From contig NC_088780.1 in the NCBI RefSeq assembly GCF_958450345.1, forward strand, positions 30,031,667-30,095,666: DNA of 64,000 nt, read 5' to 3'. Numbering within the stretch: position 1 is the first letter of the stretch; each line of letters opens with the position of its first letter. Below the pieces are notes generated by a model that saw only the letters and a program-made list of their open reading frames with translations, had not been told where the DNA came from and searched no databases. The DNA comes from Calliphora vicina. Lineage: Eukaryota; Arthropoda; Insecta; Diptera; Calliphoridae. Positions 11,880 to 22,891 of the stretch are shown here, piece by piece. Position numbers and translations under genes: made by a program.

Positions 11880-12368
11880 CACAGAAAAAATTATATTTCA
11901 ATTCAAACATTTATCCCATATTGAACTGGTTTCAATTATTTCATAATTAAATCAAGTATTCATTTGCTCAAAAACAAAATTTCTTGATATTTTCTATTGA
12001 ATTTTGAGTTTTAAATTTGATTATTTTGACAATTGAATATGCAATTTTCGTTATTGGTTGAATTTCAAATTCAAAAATAATTGAATAGATAATTTTCGTA
12101 ATTGAAACACAAAAAATAACAAAAATGTGTTTTCAATTACGAAAATTATCTATTCAATAATTTTTGTATTTGAAATTCAACCAATAACGAAAATTGTATA
12201 TTCAATTGTCAAAATAATCAAATTTAAAACTCAAAATTCAATAGAAAATATCAAGAAATTTTGTTTTTGAGCAAATGAATACTTGATTTAATTATGAAAT
12301 AATTGAAACCAGTTCAATATGTGACAAATATTTGAATTGAAATGGTTTAAGAAATAGTTTTTTCTGTG
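11880..12368. mobile_element. 489-bp palindromic MITE, CACAGAAAAA family, copy 1
   Basis: The element is one long inverted repeat: the left half (CACAGAAAAAATTATATTTC...) is complementary to the right half almost to the centre near 12125. The last bases on the right read TTTTTTCTGTG. TA dinucleotides flank both sides (11878-11879 and 12369-12370), the target used by Tc1/mariner elements. Copy 2 is at 56813-57520, and a related short element with the same terminal CACAGA is at 32529-32775. It has no coding capacity. Confidence 0.8.
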
Positions 12369-12370
12369 TA

Positions 12371-13045
12371 CTTTTGCTGTGACGATGAGTCTTGTTAGGA
12401 AGTACTTTAATATGTTTTTCGAGATTGTTTCTAACTCATCGATATCGTAAACCAGGGAAGCGCAAAAAGAGAAATTGTAGTTTGTGTGCATGTATTGGTT
12501 AAAAATAATAAAATCCGCAACAACATCGAGCAACAGAATGAAATATTTGTATTTTTACGATCTATTGTTTGCAACTAAATGAGTTATTTGTATTTTTACG
12601 CTCTTGCTGTGTGTTTTGTTTACTTTCGGGTTGTGTACGTGTAAATTCACGAAAATGTTCGTAATCTCAACAATATGATCGCCTACCAATGTCGTAAACA
12701 TTTGGTTCGAAGTACTGCCGCAATTTTTGTATTATTTCTAATAGCCGGTAGGAAAAGGCTAAACACGAAGTACCACAATTTGCTCAATATTTCTTTGGAA
12801 AGGATTTTTTTATCGACTTTAGAAAGAACCTTGTCACCAAAGTAGCCATAAAAATCAATGGTACATTGCGCTATAAGCCGCAAGGTGGTCGGAACAATCA
12901 AAAAAAAAATTAGTTGTGTTTCGCACACATTCGTGTTGTGTAAATCTGAATATTCGTATTCGGTCTCGGTTGCTTAATAGTGCAGAAATATGGCCAAAAG
13001 TTTACGTGGAAGTCACTTTGAAATCAAATGATAGCTTTTATAGTA
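12371..13045. other. Gene-free stretch
   Basis: No supported gene. Base composition is slightly richer in G and C than the surroundings (12640-12900), which may mark an old unidentified repeat, but I recognise no motif. Confidence 0.3.
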
Positions 13046-13152
13046 TATGGATTGAGATCGGAAAAACCTTAACCCATGTTTTCCTTAAAACTTTTATCCC
13101 AAGTATTATTTGAATTGTTTTCTTTTGATCAATTTAAAAATTAAGTCAGTTA

Positions 13153-13401
13153 GTCTGCTTTTACACAGGGCAAGTTTTCTTGGGCAAGTCTAGTGTTTAT
13201 AGGAGAGAGAGGCAAGAAGAAAGAAGAGGTGTACACACTTGCTTGTACTGGCAAGTCTTTTCAATTCTCTTTTGTTTTCTCATTTTCACTATGGCGTCTA
13301 TTAGGTTTTGACATACAATATTGAACACAGACTTGCTGTATGTAAACAGTCGAGCAAGTTTAAAAGGGAATCGAAGAAACTTGCTGTGTGTAAAAGCGGA
13401 C
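13153..13401. mobile_element. 249-bp PIF/Harbinger-like MITE with TTA duplication
   Basis: The ends are GTCTGCTTTTACACAGGGCA and, from the right on the other strand, GTCCGCTTTTACACACAGCA. TTA is repeated at 13150-13152 and 13402-13404, and the undisturbed T sequence (compare 30540-30570) has it once. A 3-bp TTA/TAA duplication with a G-rich terminal repeat suits a PIF/Harbinger MITE. The interior is non-coding. Confidence 0.75.
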
Positions 13402-14221
13402 TTATTATGTTTAATGTCAATTATGTTCATTTGTTGTTAATCTGATAGAAACGAGTGACAAGAAAAAAGTGCGTACTAAAATTATTAAATATTTCAACAA
13501 AACCTTGGTCCTACAAAAACTTGGCCAAACAATCAATCGTCTAACGTCAAACTGATTCCAATGTTATTAAACTGTAGCGGGAGAACTTGTGCATTTATAC
13601 ATAGAAAACCTCATACAATAAATAGAAAGCATTTTCAAAAGAGGTTAGCTCAATAATGGGACTATTTGGTACTAAAAGTTAAAGCCAATGAAGGTTTAAA
13701 AACATAAAAGGCTCAAAAAGTTCCTAATAGAAACGTTGCTAAAAATTCAGAGGCCAAAGACAGAGCACGGAAATTGAAGTAAAATTTTATTAAAAAAATA
13801 TACCTGATGACGTATGTTCTGGAAACATTTTCGCAGCTTTCGGGTCTAAATTTTTATTATACTGATGCTCGAGCGAATGTTATAGAAAATTATAGGACCC
13901 AAAAGCAGAATATTTTTCCAAAAAGTTCTTGGTATGGCAAGCAATATACAGTTGCGGCAAAAGAAGCCAAACATTTGTTACTAAGGGTTCCATAAATATC
14001 GAAATTTACATCATGGAATGTTTATAAAAGAGGATGCTTCCATTCATAAGACTTCGCAATGTGTCCATTTATTTTTGGCCTCGTTTAAAATCTACCAAAT
14101 GTGTGGTAGATTTTAAACGAAGATGGACAAAGCGACAGAAAGCTCTATAAAAATCTTAATAGAAGGCTTTCCAGAAACTGTTTATAAATTCATCACTATT
14201 GGTTAGAACTATAAAAATAAC

Positions 14222-14474
14222 TGGGGGATTCAAACGGTCTGCTATTAGGTCGTATTGTCATAATGTCGTAAAATATTTTTTTAGTTTAAACAAATTCTTG
14301 TTGTGCTGCAAACAAAAAAAGTGTTATTTTATGACAAACCAATCAACTTAGTTCTAAAAGTCTTATTAGTTTATAACTTTTTTGTTTGAAACCCAACAAA
14401 AATTTATTTAAACTAAAAAAATATTTTACGACTTATGACAATACGACCTAATAGGAGATAGTTTGAATCCTTCA
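14222..14474. mobile_element. 253-bp inverted-repeat MITE, copy 2
   Basis: This is the reverse complement of the MITE at 7337-7591, including the TGGGGGATTCAAACGGTC terminus, with a few substitutions (the right end has decayed to GAATCCTTCA). It lies at the same position within T copy 2 as copy 1 does within T copy 1. Confidence 0.75.
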
Positions 14475-14602
14475 AATATTTTTTTGTAAGTTGTAATAAT
14501 AATTTCAATCAAATAAAAAAAAATCAGAACTGTAGGTTTTGTGATTTAGTTTTTATTAACATTTATGTATGTTAGGATTTTTTCGATCTCAATTCTTAAT
14601 CC

Positions 14603-16332
14603 CTACAAAATGTTCATTGAATATCAAATGTATGACGAAGAAATTCGTCTTAAAGTGAATAATGAACACGTTTGAAATCAGAAAGAACGATGATGGATTT
14701 GGAAAGCTGGGTTGGTTGAACGACAATCGTTTAAGAAGTAAATCATATAAAAAATACTGTAAATTTTTTATCCAAAATTAATTTTTAAAAATTCTGTAAA
14801 AAAGATGACAAAATAGGCACAAGTATCGTTAAAAACAACAAACTTTAGGAAACTTAAACCTCCCGTAGAAGCCTTATTTACCTTGTTTATGGGGCGTGGC
14901 AATATAAACCTACAACATATTAATTTTGTCAACAAACTTTTAGATTATTCCAAAAGGTTACCAACTGAAACACGTTTCTCACAATACTCAAACATCCTGT
15001 AGCAGCATAGAGTATAGAAAAACATCTTTAGTACCAGTCGTAGCGGAAGAAAATGCAAAACAGCTTTTAGACTTTGAGCAAAAAAATAAAAAAAAAAATA
15101 CATGGAAAAAAATCAGAAAATAACTATATGAATGAATCAACAACAAATAAACAAACTCGTATTTCATATAAAACATTTATGCATGACTGCATCTACAAAA
15201 AGGAGGATATTAAGTGAAAATAGTTTATGCGTATTGTAGTAGTAGTTCGTTGTTTGTTTGAGTACCCAGCAGTTTGAAAAGTGCCAATTTAGAAACCTTT
15301 TACTAGCTACATTACTACTTGTACAACAAACTAGTTCGCTGTGACTGCTAAAGTGGTAGTTAAATGGTTATCATTATCAGTAATAAACATAACTCAGATA
15401 TTAGCCTTAAGTTTTTGAAAATAATTTCAAGTAAAATAAAATCCTCTAAAATATACCACTTCGATGACCATATGTAATGCTGAATGTGGCCATTGGTATT
15501 TTCGTTATCTCTGATGATGATAAAAAGCTAAAATTGAGAGTAGACTCACATGTAATTCTTTATAACAAATAGAGAGCAGCTCTGTGGCTTAGTGATTAAC
15601 GCGAGAGGTTATGTGTTCAACTCAGCTCTCTGAAAAATTCATTTTTCTCAAATCCCCTTGTTAAATTTACCAGTCAATAACGTTGCGAATGGGTGGAAAA
15701 TTCACTAGTGGTAGTTCTCAGTGTCTAACTAATTCGACATAGCGGAACTAGTTCAATGAACTGCAGGGTATATACTAAAACTAACATAGACACGAACACA
15801 CACACACACAGAATAATAATAAAAACAAAATGTTGTTAATGTATACATTTAAGTGTCATTAAAACAACAACCATAATCATCGACATTCTCGTCGTTGTTT
15901 GAGTTGTCTTTATATATGAGAGTATAACTGTTTAAGTGTGAGTATGAGTAAGAGGATATGAAGAAGAAGCTGTTATAAGCAGAAGCCACCACTAAAAGTG
16001 GAAATTATAACGGTTCAATAATAATCTCGAGGAAATAAGGCGAATACAAAGTACTCGTATTATTAAGCATTAGACATAAGCAAACACAGAGAATAAAACC
16101 AAAATATAATAAAAAAAAAATTATATGTTTGACAGTTGTTTTGTTTGGTTGCCAGACACGCACATATTACACAAATTTTAGAAAATTGAGAATGTTTACA
16201 GTGCACAGTGGGGGAATTATGTTACCAAATTCAAAATTATGCCAGATTTTTTTTTGATTCTACGAGAATGATTTTTTTATGTATATAGAATCTACTAGAA
16301 AAGATCTACAAGAAAATATATTTAGAGCTAAG
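14603..16332. other. Gene-free stretch with a possible SINE
   Basis: No gene is supported apart from the tRNA-like repeat noted at 15576-15825. A (CA)n microsatellite lies at about 15795-15810. Confidence 0.35.
15576..15825 (+). repeat. Possible tRNA-derived SINE
   Basis: The segment begins GAGCAGCTCTGTGGCTTAGT, followed by GATTAACGC, which resembles a tRNA box A (TGGCTTAGTGGTTAA). About 20 bp later comes GTGTTCAACTC, resembling a weak box B (GGTTCGAATC). The body continues to (CA)n and an A-rich tail with AATAATAATAAAAAC. The A-to-B spacing is shorter than in a tRNA and no clear target duplication was seen, so the call is tentative. Confidence 0.35.
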
Positions 16333-17990
16333 GAGTGTGTTCGAAAAAATCTTAACATACATAAATGTTAATAAAAAAGAAACCTCTAAACCATAGCTGT
16401 AAATTGTGAATATTTTTATTCAAAATATTTCCAAAAACTTAATTATTTTTGAATTTTAGTTATATTTGAAAAAATAAATTTATATTGAAATCATTCTATA
16501 TTATTCAAAATAGCATACTAATTAATATATATCTATTTAGAATATAAAGCATTAAATATTATTTGATTTAAATAGAATACGATATTAAATATATTATACT
16601 GAAAAGTTTTGAATAAACATTCATAAAATTATACTAATATTATTTGTATTTTAGTAACAATAAGTTGTATTTTATTCAATATATAATGAATAGATTTTAA
16701 AATATTTTAATCAATATGAAAACATGTAATTATTTTCAAATTATATTTTTATAGTAAAAATTAAATATTAATTTAGTTTATTCAACTAGTTATAAATGAA
16801 ATATTATTTTACTTATTCGAAAATTTGTTGATAGATTTTATTCAAAGCAATTTTCTTTGAATAATTTTATTTCTCAAAAAAAAAGAAAAATATTTTAATA
16901 TTCAACAAAAAAATTTAGAATACTTTTATTCATAGAAATTTTCTTCGAATAATTTTATTTGTGAAAATAAAGTCAAATATTTTAACAACAAATTTTTGAA
17001 CAGTTTTGTAAAAAAAATTTTTTGTGTGTGAAAATGAGCTCGGACGATGAAGATTTTTCATCCGATGATTATAAAACAGATCCTTCGTTTTCTATGAAAA
17101 AACAAAAACAATGCTCAAAAATAATTCAACGATAAATAGCCCTAGGAGGAATGCCATGTCAGACGATCATTTTGAACAATTAGTTACTTTAAAAACAGTT
17201 TTCAAAAATAATTCATGAATTTTGTTCTTCACAATTTAAATTAATAATAAACCTCCAATTGAAACCATAAATCTGTGTTCATATTCAAGTAATAATCAAT
17301 GAGAATTAGGGTCTGAAAAAATTTGTAATTATTTTTGAAAATAACTTTTTCAACTCAGAATGCAATCAGAAGACATTTTACATCAGTATTATTATGAAAT
17401 AAAAATATTCTTTAACATTTATTAGAATTATTTCTATTCAGTAATTTTTGGAAAAATAAATTTATTTGTTTCAAATTTGTGAGAAATAAAAATATTTCTA
17501 AAGTTTTATTAGAATTATTTCTATTCAATCATTTTTTGTTTGAATAATTTTAGTTTTTTGTGTTTTGTTTGAATAAATATTCCAAAGAAATTAGTTGATT
17601 TTTTTGTATCTAAATGAAATAAATTTAAATTTTATTCAACTTTGTTTTATTTGAATATATAAAATTTTACTATTTTCTAAAAAAATATCAATATAATTTA
17701 ATTAAACTAATATAAAATGATTATATTTATAATTTATTTGGTTTTAAAAGATATAAATATGGATAAATTTAACTGTAAATATTATTAATAAATTAGACAA
17801 ATACTTTATTTAACTAATAAATAATTTGGAAAATAAATATTTATAATTGGAAACAAAAACTAAAATAATATAAAAAATATTTATATTTTGTATTTTATTC
17901 ACAAGTTACAGCTATGCTCTAAACCTACAGTTTTGATTTTTTTTATTTGATTGAAATTATTATTACAACTTACACAAAATATTTGCTACA
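16333..17990 (-). mobile_element. Terminal fragment of T copy 3 split by a hAT element
   Basis: Only the T terminus is present: AAGGAGTGTGTTCGAAAAAA and about 40 bp more at 16333-16391, then CTACAGTTTTGATTTTTTT and the ATTATTATTACAACTTACA block at 17925-17990. Together they rebuild one T end (compare 27350-27450) interrupted by 16392-17916. The remaining T sequence is gone and the transposase is absent. Confidence 0.65.
16392..17916. mobile_element. 1.5-kb hAT-like element (CATAGCTG terminus)
   Basis: The ends are CATAGCTGTAAATTGTG and, from the right, CATAGCTGTAACTTGTG. A perfect 8-bp duplication CTCTAAAC lies at 16384-16391 and 17917-17924, and the interrupted T copy rejoins cleanly across it. 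The interior is extremely AT-rich with many 'GAATAATTTTA' words. One short acidic open frame starts at 17033 (M-S-S-D-D-E-D-F-S-S-D-D) and ends at about 17134; it may be the start of a lost protein. No transposase core is visible, so the element is non-autonomous. Confidence 0.8.
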
Positions 17991-18027
17991 TTCACAATTG
18001 ATGTCGTAGTGTTGTAGCATTGTATGT

Positions 18028-18884
18028 AGGGTTTTTAATTTCCCGGCCTTTTTTGATTCCCGGGAATCGGTAAAATTTTTCTTACATACTGTAAACTATG
18101 AATATTATAACAAAATTTCATATAAAAACTTAGTGTTATAATCATTATATATAGAGCTTCGTATTAATTAATTCAATTTGAGCTTAATTCACTAATATCT
18201 TAATCCGTAATTAAAAAATGTCAGCCTTTCATTTCATAAATCCATTCCCAATATCTAATTCTTTAGCTTCCATTGAAATGAATTAATTTTAAAGTTAATT
18301 AATAACAGAATTAATTCAAACTTTGAATGATTAAATTTTTGTTAATTCAAATCTACTACAAATTGAGCTAAATGTTTTTTCTTCATTCAGTTTTATTTAG
18401 CTTTTAATCATTTTCAAAATTAATTGAAAAAAAATTTCTTCAGACTTTTTGTAAAAGGAATAGTTAAGAGATAAAATTTATGTTGATCTCGAAAATTTCC
18501 AAATTATTGGATTGAAAGGAGAATTTGTATAATACAACATCTGCAAAACATATTCATTATAAAGCTGTCATTGTTACCAAAACGGCTACAATCAATTCTA
18601 TACTTGAAAATACCAAATGGTTTGCCGCCATCAAATTCTACTGTTCTACTAGTGTTTTCTGGAATAATTCGCACCGGTTAATCTTTGTATTGAAGATTAT
18701 TCACCTTAATTTCTAGATCGTGCAGTTTTCCATATGATTTTTTAAAATTTCACTTTAAAAAAAATAGAGTTCTAACTGGTTTTCTTTGTAGTTTAATTCC
18801 CGGGAATCCCGACTAAAAATCACGGGAATCAGGTAGTGAAAAATTGGCAAAATTTCCGGGAAATTTGTCCTGGGAATCCCCTAA
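18028..18884. mobile_element. 857-bp hAT-like element (CCCGGGAAT repeats)
   Basis: A perfect 8-bp duplication TTGTATGT lies at 18020-18027 and 18885-18892. The termini are TAGGG-type (AGGGTTTTTAATTTCCCGG at the left; TTAGGGGATTCCCAGG from the right on the other strand). Subterminal 'TTCCCGGGAATC' words occur at both ends (about 18057-18070 and 18797-18850), a usual hAT arrangement. No transposase frame is present. The interior block near 18160-18230 is similar to 54270-54320. Confidence 0.75.
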
Positions 18885-18933
18885 TTGTATGTCATAAATA
18901 CTTTTCAAACAAAAACAAAACATTAATAAAATC

Positions 18934-19583
18934 AAGTAAGACTGCTATATTCGGCTGTGCCGAATCTTATATACCCTTCACAAAATTATACTTCAAAATT
19001 TTAAATATTTTTAGGTAAAAAAAATTTAATTTTTTTTCCAGTTGTTTTTATTTTTTGGAAAAAAAATTTTTTCGATTGTAATTTTAAATTTTTTTTTTAT
19101 ATTTATTTTAAAATTTTTTTTTCTGTTTTTTCAATTTTTTTTGGTGAAAAAAAAAATTCGGGTTAAAATTTTTTTTCCGATTTTGACCCATTGTAGGTCC
19201 ATCTTACTAAGGTCTTATATACGTCGTTGCAAATGTCTTTGAAATATCTATCATTAGATATCAATATTGTCTATATTAATGTCTTAGTAATCCAGATATA
19301 GGTCAAAAATCGAGGTTGTCTTGGTTTTTTCCTCATATCTCAGCCATTTGTGGACCGATTTTGTTGATTTTAAATAGCAAAATTCTCGAAAGCATGTCTG
19401 ACAGAATTATTGAAGATTTGGATCCCGAAGATATCTGGGGTCTTCAGAAAATTGATTTCAACAGACAGACGAATGGCTTAATAGACTCCGCTATCTATAA
19501 GGATCGGAAAAGAAAATGTAGAAATTACAAACGGAATGACAAACTTATATATATCCTTCTCACGAAGGTGAAGGGTATAAAAT
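18934..19583 (-). mobile_element. mini-me/DINE-like element, family A copy 1
   Basis: The element starts with TCAAGTAAGACTGCTATATTCGGC-type sequence containing the palindrome TTCGGCTGTGCCGAA, followed by TATACCCTTCAC. It ends with CGAAGGTGAAGGGTATAAAA (about 19563-19583). It carries the core GACTCCGCTATCTATAAGGAT and the run CAGACAGACG (complement of the GTCT repeat) near 19460-19505. Orientation is given relative to copy 2 at 27914. The long open frame at 19316-19645 lies within this repeat and its neighbour and is not a gene. Confidence 0.65.
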
Positions 19584-19639
19584 TTACGACAAACAACGAT
19601 ACAACACAACGACACCAATTGCGAATTGGGCAATTATTT

Positions 19640-20430
19640 TTATAGTTCTAGTCAATAGTGATGAAGCTATGAACCTTTTACGGAAACCCTTCCATTAAGG
19701 TTTTTTTGTTCTAACAGATAATCTATCTCCGTTTAAAATCTACAACACTTTAAAAAAAATTGTTTGTGCTTTTCAATTTTTTTTAACAAGAGCCCAATAT
19801 CTCTCCACTGGCCTTAGCTCCAGGCAGTTTGGAGGATTTGAATATCTTGATACAAACACCACATTATTGTTCTTGTACTACTCAAGACCTTGCTTACCAT
19901 AGTGACAGGATGCCAAATCAGGCCAAAACTAAGTGGACACATTAACAAGTCTTATGAATGGAAGCATCCCCTTTTGCAAAAATTCCTTGATGCAAATTTC
20001 GGCATTTATAGAGCCCTTAGTAACAAATGTTTGGCTTTTTTGCCGCAACTGCATATTGCTTGCCATACCAAGAACTTTTTGGGAAAGTTTTCTGTTTTTG
20101 GGTCCCAAACTTCACTACAACATTCACTCGAGCATCAGCATTATAAAAATATTGATCCGAAAGCTGCGAAAAAGTTTCCAGAACATACGTTTCGTAATTT
20201 TTTTTTATAAAATTTGACTTCAATTTCCGTACTTTGTCTTTAGCCTCTAGTTCCTGTCAGGAACTTTTTGAGCCTTGAATGTTTTTAAACCTGCATTGGC
20301 TTTAGCTTTTCGTACCAAATAGTCCGAGTACTGAGCTAACTGGACTGCTTTACTACCGGATTTTTTGGGATATTTGAAAAGCTTTTTTGGAATCTTTTCT
20401 AGTAGATTCCATATACATATATAAAAATGT
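19640..20430 (-). mobile_element. Dead Tc1/mariner-superfamily element, T copy 4
   Basis: On the minus strand the fragment still reads 'KNYETYVLETFSQLSDQYFY' then 'ADARVNVV' (20220-20100), 'CGKRSQTF', and on toward 19640 'LASCHYGKQGLE', 'SNPPNCLELRP-ERYWALV' and 'EGFPxK'. This gives the second aspartate and final glutamate regions of an IS630/Tc1/mariner DDE nuclease. Stops and frameshifts interrupt it and both termini are missing. It sits next to a family A mini-me-like element, as T copy 6 does. Confidence 0.65.
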
Positions 20431-21375
20431 TTCAAATCGGAACGAGAACACAAATTTGTCATAATTTTTAATTTGTTTGATACTCCGACCCACCTTGGTG
20501 TTTAAATACCAAAGGCAAATCTTAAGCTACACCTTTCTATAGCCATGGGAAATTTTATAAAAATTGGACTATCTGTTTAGAAGTTACAGATTTATTTCCA
20601 CATTTTTTTTAATTCCTCCACTGTGAAATAAGACAATTTAAATTACCGAATTTGTTTAGAATCTGTCATAAAATCTGTACTGCCAACTATTTCTATATTT
20701 TTATTATCCATTCGCTTTTAAGTTACACACCATTTCATTTCTATTACCCACTGTATATTTATCATCAACAACGTTCTTTTAATGGTGGGGTCTTTTATAC
20801 CAAATGGCCTGTTACAGCGTAAGATATGATGGGGGGGGGGGTTTAAAACTTAAATATGCAATGAGTAAACAATAAATTGGCTTTATAAAATATATTCCAA
20901 ATGTGCCATCAAATGTCATTATAAATGTATACGGACGAATTGTTTACACCACTACACAATGCAATCAATTAAATATTTATACCACGAAGTAGAAACAAAA
21001 ATAAAAGAAAATTTGATAATATTGGTAATAATGAGAGATAAATGATTTCATTTTATTTTAAATCATGATTGAGTAATTTTTTTTTATTATGAGAGTAAAT
21101 AAACAGAAGCGACCATTATCGATTCATTATTGCCTTCAATGACCAATTTTGAATGGTAAAGTGACATAAGCTGTCAGAAACGGAATTATGACTTTCATAT
21201 TTATACAACTTCCAATCCACTTGAAATGTTCAATTGTAAGGAGATAAAATGCTCATCAATCAGATTTTGTAAGACTTTAATAAAACTTGTGAAGTAAAGA
21301 ATGTTAAATATTGTGAAAATTTTAGGAAAACTTAAATTAAATATTGATTTTTGCGTTGCTCAAAATATTAGGAAT
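20431..21375. other. Gene-free stretch
   Basis: No gene or recognisable element. It contains an unbroken run of ten or more G at about 20830-20841, unusual in DNA this AT-rich. Confidence 0.35.
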
Positions 21376-21767
21376 ATAAGGAGTGAGATCGAAAAAACCT
21401 TTACACACGTTTTTCCTTAAAACTTTTAATCCAAGTATTATCATGTTGAGTAGATAATTTTTGTAGAATACACTTATAGTCCAGCTGGTCTGAATTTTTT
21501 TTACAGTGGGTCAAAGTTTTAATTTTTTGATCGAAGGTAGCATTATACTGACTGAAAAAAATTATGTAAGTTAATATCTGAGAGAATTCTAATTGTCAGA
21601 GTTATATTGTGGAATTTTATAGGGATCATATTTGTGGCAGATCTAGCAAAATTGCACCGACATCTCGGGTCTCACCTTTTTTAAAAATATGTCCAAAATT
21701 CCAAATATGAACCGAATGAGTTGAAATTTAAAATATAAATAGTCCTTAAGGAGATCTACAAAATATA

Positions 21768-21781
21768 CAGCGGTGGCCAGG

Positions 21782-21815
<34 letters not shown>

Positions 21816-22891
21816 TTATTTATTTTATTGATGATCCCAATGTTACAAGACAAAAATCTTATAAATACAACATTAGTCATTATAAATGGCAAATTTTAAT
21901 ATAAGTTATTAATTTTCTTATCAATAAAAATAAAATTATAATAATAATAATAATAATAAAATAATAATAATGTACTGCACAGCAGTTAAAAACATAAAGA
22001 AACATAAAAACAAAAAAAAAACATGAAAATAGTACAATGTGCTAGTTAAATAATATTCTAAATTAATTTCGTTATAAAATGGATTTAAAATATAGAAAAA
22101 GTTTATTCTTAAAAGATGTTGCGTTAGAAATAACATGATAATTGTATGGTAATGAGTTCCAAAGTCTAGTTGCGTATATAAAAAAGTGTCTCTCAGAGAG
22201 TAGTCTATTATAGACAAATGGCACAAGAAGATTATTTCGGTTAGATCTAGTGAATTTGAGTTTGTCGAAAATATATTCTGGCTCCTTAGTAAAGATCAGT
22301 TTGTGAATTAATAATAATGTTCTGAATTTCAAGTAATTATCAAAGGACATTCCATATATTCGGTTAGCATGAATAGCATGAATAGAATTTAGGACAAAAA
22401 TTGTTTGCTAAATTCCACGTGATTGTCAATTATTTTTTCAAATATTTCCACAAATATGTATGCATGAGGACTTTTTTAACACACAAGTGTCTTTTATTCG
22501 ACTGTGTCAATTCATACATATTCACCACGAACTCATAACATTTTTCTACAACTTGACCAAAACATTTTTTTTTTAATAAACATATTTTCTCACATTTATA
22601 TTATTATATTTTTATTATTATAAAATATTCGGACTAAATTTCGTATTTTTAATTCCATTAGTTTCGGTCATATCCTGTTATTAACAGCGGATGTTCGCTG
22701 AGGTGGTTCAACGTATTTCCACATATCTTTGTCCATATATGTTTTACGATTTTTCCAAACATTTTTCAGAAACTAGAAACATTAATAATAAATTTCATAC
22801 CCAGAGGTCCTTTTATTTTGGCTCTATTGCACTTAAAATTCAGTTGATGAAAAAAATTCAAGTATTTGTCTTAAATTGGTGGCCACCACTG
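21768..22891. mobile_element. TA-flanked Tc1-type element (CAGTGGTGGCCA terminus)
   Basis: The ends read CAGCGGTGGCCAGGAATTT at 21768 and, from the right on the other strand, CAGTGGTGGCCACCAATTT at 22891. TA lies on both sides (21766-21767, 22892-22893). The right interior is AT-rich with no transposase signature. A LINE 3' end lies immediately inside the left terminus. The element is dead. Confidence 0.55.
21783..22365 (-). mobile_element. LINE 3' end fragment (Jockey/CR1-like) with poly(A) tail
   Basis: A run of about 28 T (21786-21813) on the plus strand is the poly(A) tail of a minus-strand element. Upstream in it, 22350-22072 encodes an open 92-residue segment with 'LLSERHFFIYATRLWNSLPY' and 'SNATSFKNKLFLYFKSIL', the typical C-terminus of Jockey/CR1-type reverse transcriptases. 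Only the 3' end is present, as expected from 5'-truncated retrotransposition. An (AAT)n microsatellite lies at 21938-21970. Confidence 0.6.

Larger units (their letters stand above)
13046..14602 (+). mobile_element. Dead Tc1/mariner-superfamily element, T copy 2
   Basis: The left end reads TTGAGATCGGAAAAACC (13049) and the right end complements the same terminus (about 14575-14600). The decayed transposase can be followed on the plus strand: 'MTYVLETFSQLSGLNF-YTDARANV' in the open stretch 13807-13995, then about 14030-14200 with the 'CGKRSQTFVT'-like and 'GFPETVYKFIT'-like C-terminal block. Stops and frameshifts are frequent, and the DD-E catalytic region is partly deleted. Two insertions interrupt it: 13153-13401 and 14222-14474. 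Confidence 0.7.

Noticed and set aside
19316..19645. 109-codon plus-strand frame
   Set aside because: It lies in the mini-me-like element 18934-19583, and the same sequence elsewhere is not open.
20828..20841. Run of G as a G-quadruplex
   Set aside because: A single G tract cannot form the usual intramolecular four-tract structure; it may be a sequencing or repeat effect.
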